NCBI GenBank assembly: GCA_028281485.1
Contig: JANQJT010000143.1
Span: 1-10,921, forward strand
Direction: 5' to 3'
DNA from: Phycisphaeraceae bacterium
GTDB lineage: Bacteria > Planctomycetota > Phycisphaerae > Phycisphaerales > Zrk34
Length of the DNA: 10,921 bases
This document shows, piece by piece, positions 6,349 to 10,921 of the stretch; position 1 is the first letter of the stretch, and each line of letters opens with the position of its first letter. The notes beneath the pieces were generated by a model, which saw nothing but the letters and a program-made list of their open reading frames with translations, had not been told where the DNA came from and did not search any database. The position numbers and the translations under genes were made by a program.

Positions 6349-7785
6349 ATGGGCCCTGATACCGAAACAACACAGCCGCCCCGCCGGATCGCCGTGATCG
6401 GTGCGGGCAGTGCGGGGCTTGGCGCAGCTTACGAGCTGACGCAGCGCGATCCGTCGTTGGAGGTGCACGTTTACGATGCGGCGTCGCACGCGGGGGGCAA
6501 GATCCGCACGCTGCGCGAGGACGGGTTTGTCATCGAGCTTGGGCCTGACGGGTTTATCACGATCAAGCACGACGTGTTGAAGTTTGTCGAGCGGATCGGG
6601 TTGACGGATCAATTGATCCAAACGAACGAGTCGGGCAGGCAGGCGCTGGTGGTGAGCAAGGGAAAGCTGGTGCCGATCCCCATGGGGTTCCAGTTGCTTG
6701 GGCCGGCGCAGATGTGGTCGTTTTTGAAGAGCCCGCTGTTGTCGCCGTTGGGGAAGCTGCGTGTGATGTGTGAGCCGCTGATCCGCGGGCGGGACGATGA
6801 AGCGGACGAGTCGCTGGCGTCGTTTATTCGCAGGCGATTCGGCGGGGAGTTGTTGGAGAAGCTGGTGCAGCCGCTGGCCGGTGGGATTTACACGGCCGAC
6901 CCGGAGTATCTGTCGATGCGCTGCACGTTTCCGCGTTTCGTAGAGATGGAGCGACGGCACGGGAGCGTGGTGCGGGGGCTGAAGAAGGGATTGAAGGCGC
7001 AGCGAGCGGCGGGAGGCAGCGGGCAGGCGAGCGGGGCGCGGTACGGGTTGTTCGTTTCGTTTAAGGACGGGATGGACACGCTGCCGAAGCGCTTGGTGGA
7101 GTTGATCGGTGAGCATCGGATGCGGCTGGGGCATCGCGTGACCGCCCTATCGCCGACGGATGATGGTCGCTGGCGATTACAGGATGACCGCGGAAACGAT
7201 GAGACGTATGACGCGGTGGTCGGCGCGTGCGCGGCGCCGGCGCTGGGTGGGCTCTTGGAGGATGCGAGCGAGGATGTGGGGTCGCGCTTGAAGGCGGTGC
7301 CGCACACGAGCAGCGCGGTGGCGACGCTGTGTTATGAGAAGTCTCAGTTTGAACGTGAGCCGGACTCGTTTGGGTTTGTGGTGCCGATGGCTGAGGGTCG
7401 TCCGCTCATCGCGGCGTCGTTTACGAGCGTGAAGTATGCGGGGCGTGCGCCGGAGGGGAAGCTGCTGATCCGTGTGTTCCTAGGCAGCGCGATCGATGCG
7501 TCGGCGCTGGGCGGGGATGACGCGGGGTTGATCGGGTCGGCGCACGGGCAGTTGGTGGAGCTGTTGGGTGTGCGGGGTGAGCCTGTGTTGAGCCGGGTGG
7601 ATCGGTACACGAATGCGATGCCGCAGTATCACGTGGGGCACATGGAGCGGATCGCGGAACTGCGGGAGGCGATGGGCGGGCTGCCGCCGATCGAGCTGGC
7701 GGGTTGTGGGTACGACGGGGTGGGCATTCCGGACACACTGGCGGCGGGCGTGCGGGCAGCGGGCAGGGTGCTGGGCGCACCGTAA
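6349..7785 (+). CDS. hemY: HemY/CgoX-type FAD porphyrinogen oxidase
   Basis: 478 residues. This FAD enzyme uses O2 to remove six electrons from protoporphyrinogen IX (HemY) or coproporphyrinogen III (CgoX), supplying the porphyrin for the ferrochelatase encoded just upstream. The N-terminal dinucleotide fold is IAVIGAGSAGLGAAYE with Gly18, Gly20 and Gly23, followed by VYDAASHAGGKI and the ELGPDGFI segment. PLAGGIYTADPEYLSMR near the middle is typical of the family, as is the C-terminal FAD-contacting block ELAGCGYDGVGIPDTLAAG. Length fits (about 450-480). ATG 6349 is used because the next in-frame start would fall inside the nucleotide-binding motif; it has no clear Shine-Dalgarno, so coupling to hemH is likely. 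No ChdC gene is in view, so the pathway variant is open. Confidence 0.93.
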   Translation: MGPDTETTQPPRRIAVIGAGSAGLGAAYELTQRDPSLEVHVYDAASHAGGKIRTLREDGFVIELGPDGFITIKHDVLKFVERIGLTDQLIQTNESGRQALVVSKGKLVPIPMGFQLLGPAQMWSFLKSPLLSPLGKLRVMCEPLIRGRDDEADESLASFIRRRFGGELLEKLVQPLAGGIYTADPEYLSMRCTFPRFVEMERRHGSVVRGLKKGLKAQRAAGGSGQASGARYGLFVSFKDGMDTLPKRLVELIGEHRMRLGHRVTALSPTDDGRWRLQDDRGNDETYDAVVGACAAPALGGLLEDASEDVGSRLKAVPHTSSAVATLCYEKSQFEREPDSFGFVVPMAEGRPLIAASFTSVKYAGRAPEGKLLIRVFLGSAIDASALGGDDAGLIGSAHGQLVELLGVRGEPVLSRVDRYTNAMPQYHVGHMERIAELREAMGGLPPIELAGCGYDGVGIPDTLAAGVRAAGRVLGAP

Positions 7786-7805
7786 AGTATTTATTTGAAA
7801 ATAGA

Positions 7806-7833
7806 TGGACACGGGGAAAGCAGACGGTATAGT
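7806..7833 (+). promoter_or_regulatory. Candidate promoter of the DEAD-box helicase
   Basis: TGGACA (7806-7811) and TATAGT (7828-7833), each one base off the sigma-70 consensus, with a 16-base spacer. Use of this site would give a helicase leader of about 245 nt. Confidence 0.45.
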
Positions 7834-7953
7834 GTGCGTCTCAACCGATGCGGCGTGGCCCTCAGATCGTCAAAAATCGACGTTTTTATGGACAAAACGC
7901 GGGACAGGCTCGGTTGTGTCGCTCGATCCGGTTCGACCGTGGTGCAGCCGCGG

Positions 7954-7973
7954 CCGGGGTGAGCGAACCCCGG
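7954..7973 (+). promoter_or_regulatory. GC-rich leader hairpin before the helicase
   Basis: CCGGGGT, loop GAGCGA, ACCCCGG: seven perfect pairs, mostly G-C. No T run follows, so it is not an intrinsic terminator. It lies 110 bases before the ATG and may be a structured leader element, as helicase mRNAs of this family often carry. Confidence 0.45.
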
Positions 7974-8083
7974 TGTCCGTGGTGCGGGTCGTCTGATCAC
8001 ACCCCTGATGCTTATATATAAGGATACGCGCGACGCGAGGCGGACGGCCTGGCGGCGCGGTGATCCTGGAAAGACGTTGTTGT

Positions 8084-9481
8084 ATGAAGTTTGCCGACCT
8101 TCGGCTGGCCAAGCCGATTCTCGAAACGATCGCCTCGAAGGGCTATCACACCGCCACGCCTATTCAGGCGCAGACGATTCCGCACACGCTGACCGGTCGC
8201 GACGTGTTGGGTTGTGCGCAGACGGGCACGGGTAAGACGGCGGCGTTTGCGCTGCCGATGCTGCACCGCTTGAACAAGCGGTTGTCGGGTAAGCGGAGGC
8301 CGCTGCCGAGCGCGCTGGTGCTGGCGCCGACGCGTGAGCTGGCGCAGCAGATCGCTGACAGCTTCCGCACGTACGGTCAGAACCTGAGCATCTACGGGAC
8401 GACGATCTTCGGCGGCGTGGGCCAGGGTAACCAGGTCAATGCGCTGCGGCGGGGTGTGGACATCGTGGTGGCGACGCCCGGCCGGTTGTTGGACCTGATC
8501 AACCAGGGGCATTGCGACCTGTCGAGGGTCAACACGTTTGTGTTGGACGAGGCGGACCGGATGCTGGACATGGGGTTCCTGCCGGACATCAAGAAGATCA
8601 TCGCGCATCTTCCGCATGAGAAGCAGACGCTGTTTTTCTCGGCGACGATGCCGCGTGAGATTCGCAAGCTGGCCGATGCGTTGTTGAAGGACCCGGCGGA
8701 GGTGAGCGTGGCGCCGGAGAAGCCGGCCGTGGAGCGGATCGAGCAGTACGTGCACCACGTGGAGAAGCCGAAGAAGACGGCGTTGTTGATCGAGTTGATG
8801 CAGACGCTGCCGATCGGTCGCGCGATCGTGTTCACGCGGACCAAGCACGGTGCGGATCGCGTGGCCAAGCAGTTAAACCGCGCGGACGTGCCGGCGGATT
8901 CGATTCACGGGGACAAGTCGCAGGGGGCGCGGACGCGCGCGTTGGATCGTTTTCGAGATAACCGGACGCAGGTGCTGGTGGCGACGGATATCGCGGCGCG
9001 CGGGATTGATGTGGACGGGATCTCGCACGTGTTTAATTATGACCTGTCTGTTGAGCCGGAGAATCACATCCACCGGATCGGACGGACGGCTCGGGCGGGA
9101 GCGGACGGCACGGCAATCAGCTTCTGCGGCCACGAAGAGATCGGGCTGCTGCGTGCGATCGAGCGGCTGATGCGGAAGCAGATGGAGGTCGTGGGTGAGG
9201 AGCCCGAGCACGCGGTGCCGCACAAGTCGCCGCGTTCGGGTCACCCGTTGAACAAGCACCGCACGCGTTCTCGCGGCCAGGGTCAACGCGGCCAGGGGCG
9301 CGGCGGACAACGCGGCGGTCAACCCGGACAAAACGGGGCAAATCGGGGGAAGAAGAGCAAGAATCGACGCACGGGCAAATCCAAGGGGCACGCGGCGGGC
9401 CTGAAGGGCTTTCAGAAGAGCCAAGCCAAGCGGTCCCGGAAGCAGGCGAAAACCGGTTCGGGGTGTACAAAGGCGTCATAA
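8084..9481 (+). CDS. rhlE: RhlE-like DEAD-box ATP-dependent RNA helicase
   Basis: 465 residues. It unwinds short RNA duplexes with ATP, in ribosome assembly or RNA decay. All motifs are present: Q motif (Phe3, GYHTATPIQ with Gln28), Walker A AQTGTGKT at 45-52, PTRELAQQI, TPGRLLD, DEAD at 155-158, SAT at 186-188, IVFTRTKHGAD, ATDIAARGIDV and HRIGRTARAG at 330-339. From about 385 the tail is very basic and low-complexity, rich in Arg, Gly, Gln and Lys, fitting non-specific RNA binding. Core spacing and tail suggest the RhlE subgroup, though a subgroup name from motifs is tentative. ATG 8084 is preferred over GTG 8060 because homologs start close to the Q motif and GGAAAG lies ten bases upstream; the GTG has no binding site. 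It stands alone, not in the hem operon. Confidence 0.93.
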   Translation: MKFADLRLAKPILETIASKGYHTATPIQAQTIPHTLTGRDVLGCAQTGTGKTAAFALPMLHRLNKRLSGKRRPLPSALVLAPTRELAQQIADSFRTYGQNLSIYGTTIFGGVGQGNQVNALRRGVDIVVATPGRLLDLINQGHCDLSRVNTFVLDEADRMLDMGFLPDIKKIIAHLPHEKQTLFFSATMPREIRKLADALLKDPAEVSVAPEKPAVERIEQYVHHVEKPKKTALLIELMQTLPIGRAIVFTRTKHGADRVAKQLNRADVPADSIHGDKSQGARTRALDRFRDNRTQVLVATDIAARGIDVDGISHVFNYDLSVEPENHIHRIGRTARAGADGTAISFCGHEEIGLLRAIERLMRKQMEVVGEEPEHAVPHKSPRSGHPLNKHRTRSRGQGQRGQGRGGQRGGQPGQNGANRGKKSKNRRTGKSKGHAAGLKGFQKSQAKRSRKQAKTGSGCTKAS

Positions 9482-9487
9482 TCGATC

Positions 9488-9504
9488 TAGGGGGAGCCCC
9501 CCTA
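9488..9504 (+). terminator. GC hairpin just after the helicase
   Basis: TAGGGGG, loop AGC, CCCCCTA: seven pairs starting six bases after the TAA. No T run follows, so termination would have to be imperfect or this is a 3'-end-protecting hairpin. The stronger terminator is at 9733-9758. Confidence 0.5.
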
Positions 9505-9732
9505 TCCGATGATGGCGAGAAGGCCCGATCGATGTCGCCTGAAGAGCTCTCCGCTTTGAGTCGCGATAAGTTTTTTTATTGCAATTGCTTAAAGTTCTTC
9601 AAATGCCATTGCGTCGTGCATTAGCATCTTTGTGCGAAAAAGTTGCCCTATTTTCTTCAAAATAATTGTGCATCGGGGTTTTCGTGGGTTACTAATTGGT
9701 GTGAGAGCGCTCCTGTCGGCCCCTGTTGTGCT

Positions 9733-9758
9733 AATTGAGGCCCCCTCAATTGCTTTTT
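9733..9758 (+). terminator. Rho-independent terminator
   Basis: AATTGAGG, loop CCC, CCTCAATT, then GC and TTTTT: eight perfect pairs and a T tract, a textbook plus-strand terminator. It lies 252 bases past the helicase stop, so it ends either a long 3' untranslated region or an unannotated small transcript. Confidence 0.75.
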
Positions 9759-9805
9759 CTGGGACGAAGGATCGCCACACTAGGATGGATACCACAGTGA
9801 AAGAT

Positions 9806-9821
9806 GTGTTGCCCGCAACAC
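9806..9821. promoter_or_regulatory. Palindrome, copy 2 (GTGTTGC-CC-GCAACAC)
   Basis: Same seven-base arms as at 662-676 with a two-base centre, about 114 bases upstream of the secreted protein. In both places GTGAAAGAT precedes it (643-651; 9797-9805) and GC then GTAAG follows. Possible shared operator or a small dispersed repeat; the binding factor is unknown. Confidence 0.45.
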
Positions 9822-9934
9822 GCAAATAACGGGTAAGAAAGACCGATCCGACTGACACCGGACGGCTTTTTGACATTCCGGGTCGCAGGAACAGGGCAAG
9901 AAACTTCTACCCACACATACTAAGAGGATGCATC

Positions 9935-10921
9935 GATGAGACATTTCACCACTCTATCGGCCGCGGCGATCATGCTTTTCGCAACGGCCCCCTTCGCTTC
10001 GGCGACAGACTATGTCTGGGACGGCACGACCGACACCGACTGGTTCGGCGCGAACTGGACCGTCGACGGCGGCGCGACCGGTCAGCTGGCTCCCGATGAG
10101 GACCTGCTGAACAATCCCGTGTGGTTTGATTACTTCGACGACACGTTTACCGTGGGTTCGGGTATCACCATCGACAACTTCGCCGGTGCGACGGGCATCG
10201 CGCAGTTCCACAACACGACCGTGGACATCGGATCGAGCTCGTCGGTGCGGATGTTCTCGAACACGTTCCTGCCCGTCAAGGTGCTGGGGACGGGGTCGAT
10301 GTCGCTGGCGACGGGTTCGACGTTCCAGGCCACCCGCGGCAACAACGCGGGCAACGCGTTTGTCATCGGTGACAACACGGTGACCGACCCGCTGCTCTAC
10401 TCGTCTCCGAGCGTCTCGCTCGACGGCGCGACGCTGATCGCCGACCAGTGGGACCCGACGGCTAACGCCGGCGCGGGCGATGACGAGGGCGGCGACCTGG
10501 AGGTCTACGAGAGCGGCACGCTTTCGCTGATCAACAGCTCGACGGTCACCACGAGCCGCAACCTCGAGCTCTTCAACGACGCGGTGTTGACCGCGGAGAA
10601 CGGCTCGACGCTCAACATCACCGGCACCCTGCAGGTGGATGACAACTCGACGGTGACGCTGAGCGCCGGCGCGGGCACGACCACGCTGAACGCCAACGAG
10701 GTCGACGTCTGGGACACCGCGACGCTGACGATCAACAACGCCAACCTGACGATCGGCAACCAGTTCGAGACGCAGAGCGCCGGCAGCAGCGCCACCGTCA
10801 ACGACTCGACCATCACGGCGACCCGCTTCCGCGCGGTGGGCGGCAGCACGATGACGATCAATAACTCCACGATCAACGGCGACGGCGCGGCGGGGGGCGC
10901 TGCGACGCTGAACCTGAACAG
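9935..10921 (+). CDS. Secreted beta-solenoid (autotransporter-like) protein, 3' end beyond the window
   Basis: 329 codons are visible with no stop. MRHF, then a hydrophobic core and FASA give a signal peptide with likely cleavage after Ala23. The mature part opens with DYVWDGTTDTDWFGANW, a start I associate with planctomycete secreted proteins that carry PEP-CTERM or autotransporter-type repeats. The rest is rich in Gly, Ala, Thr, Asn, Ser and Asp and poor in Lys and Cys, with loose repeats of the form S-T-(V/L)-x-(I/L)-x and N-N-(S/A)-x-(I/L/V), as expected of a parallel beta-helix. Several Asp/Asn clusters could bind calcium. AAGAGGA at 9922-9928 with a six-base spacer supports the ATG. The C-terminal anchor that would settle the secretion route (PEP-CTERM, autotransporter barrel or dockerin) is outside the window. 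Confidence 0.75.

Larger units (their letters stand above)
7786..8083. other. Intergenic region upstream of the helicase
   Basis: 298 bases without a credible gene. It contains an AT-rich stretch after the hem stop (7786-7804) with no good terminator, a promoter candidate (7806-7833), short A/T-rich inverted segments near 7872-7888, a strong GC hairpin (7954-7973) and an AT-rich TATATAAGGAT at 8014-8024 that could be a second -10-like element. Confidence 0.55.
9482..9934. other. AT-richer intergenic region before the secreted protein
   Basis: 453 bases. It begins with the helicase hairpin, then a notably AT-rich segment (about 9570-9770) including a run of seven T, the palindrome GCAATTGC and a rho-independent terminator, then the second copy of the GTGTTGC palindrome and the leader of the secreted protein. 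TTGACA occurs at 9870-9875 without a matching -10. Short frames on both strands have no recognisable domain and I do not call them genes. Confidence 0.55.

Noticed and set aside
6157..7134. Minus-strand open frame opposite hemH/hemY
   Set aside because: Antisense shadow with low-complexity Arg/Pro/Gln content and no family signature.
7930..7960. tRNA-like GGTTCGA segment
   Set aside because: Resembles a T-loop, but no acceptor, D or anticodon arms can be fitted around it.
8012..8848. Minus-strand open frame opposite the helicase
   Set aside because: Composition is dominated by Arg, Gln, His and Leu, the mirror of the helicase codons; the sense frame has every DEAD-box motif.
9589..9876. 95-residue minus-strand frame in the AT-rich gap
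   Set aside because: No recognisable domain or clear ribosome-binding site, and it spans the plus-strand terminator and palindrome.

Overview
The window reads like a piece of a high-GC planctomycete chromosome, possibly class Phycisphaerae. This is an inference from several traits seen together: G/C-rich third codon positions, few strong Shine-Dalgarno sites, a fused transglutaminase-like/TPR protein, a signal-peptide beta-solenoid protein of the kind common in planctomycetes, and an actinobacterial-like ferrochelatase beside a HemY-type oxidase. No rRNA, tRNA, CRISPR array or transposase gene is visible.

Layout. Bases 1-629 (minus strand) hold infC, translation initiation factor IF-3. It is cut by the left edge, where the sequence becomes a G homopolymer. 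Its only possible starts are the rare codons ATT or ATC. A 471-base divergent intergenic region follows. From 1101 to 5153 (plus strand) lies an accessory island. It has one 820-residue chimeric protein (transglutaminase-like domain, TPR, a stub of Rhs core ending in DPSGL, a hydrophobic Gly/Ala region and an AT-richer C-terminal tip), then three tandem paralogous small acidic proteins that look like immunity proteins. Between the first and second of these sits a short coding remnant that resembles the last 16 residues of the toxin tip. The arrangement matches a polymorphic-toxin locus that has swapped tips and kept old immunity genes. The tip and the immunity family are ones I cannot name.

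Bases 5262-7785 carry a two-gene heme operon. It encodes ferrochelatase with a Cys-rich tail, probably a [2Fe-2S] type, and a HemY/CgoX-type porphyrinogen oxidase, 19 bases apart. After a 298-base gap with a candidate promoter and a strong leader hairpin comes an RhlE-like DEAD-box RNA helicase (8084-9481). A 453-base AT-richer gap contains a clear rho-independent terminator and a palindrome also found upstream of infC. It leads to a secreted beta-solenoid protein that runs off the right edge (9935-10921).

Functionally, infC, the heme pair and the helicase are ordinary core genes. The interesting part is the toxin/immunity island between infC and the heme operon.
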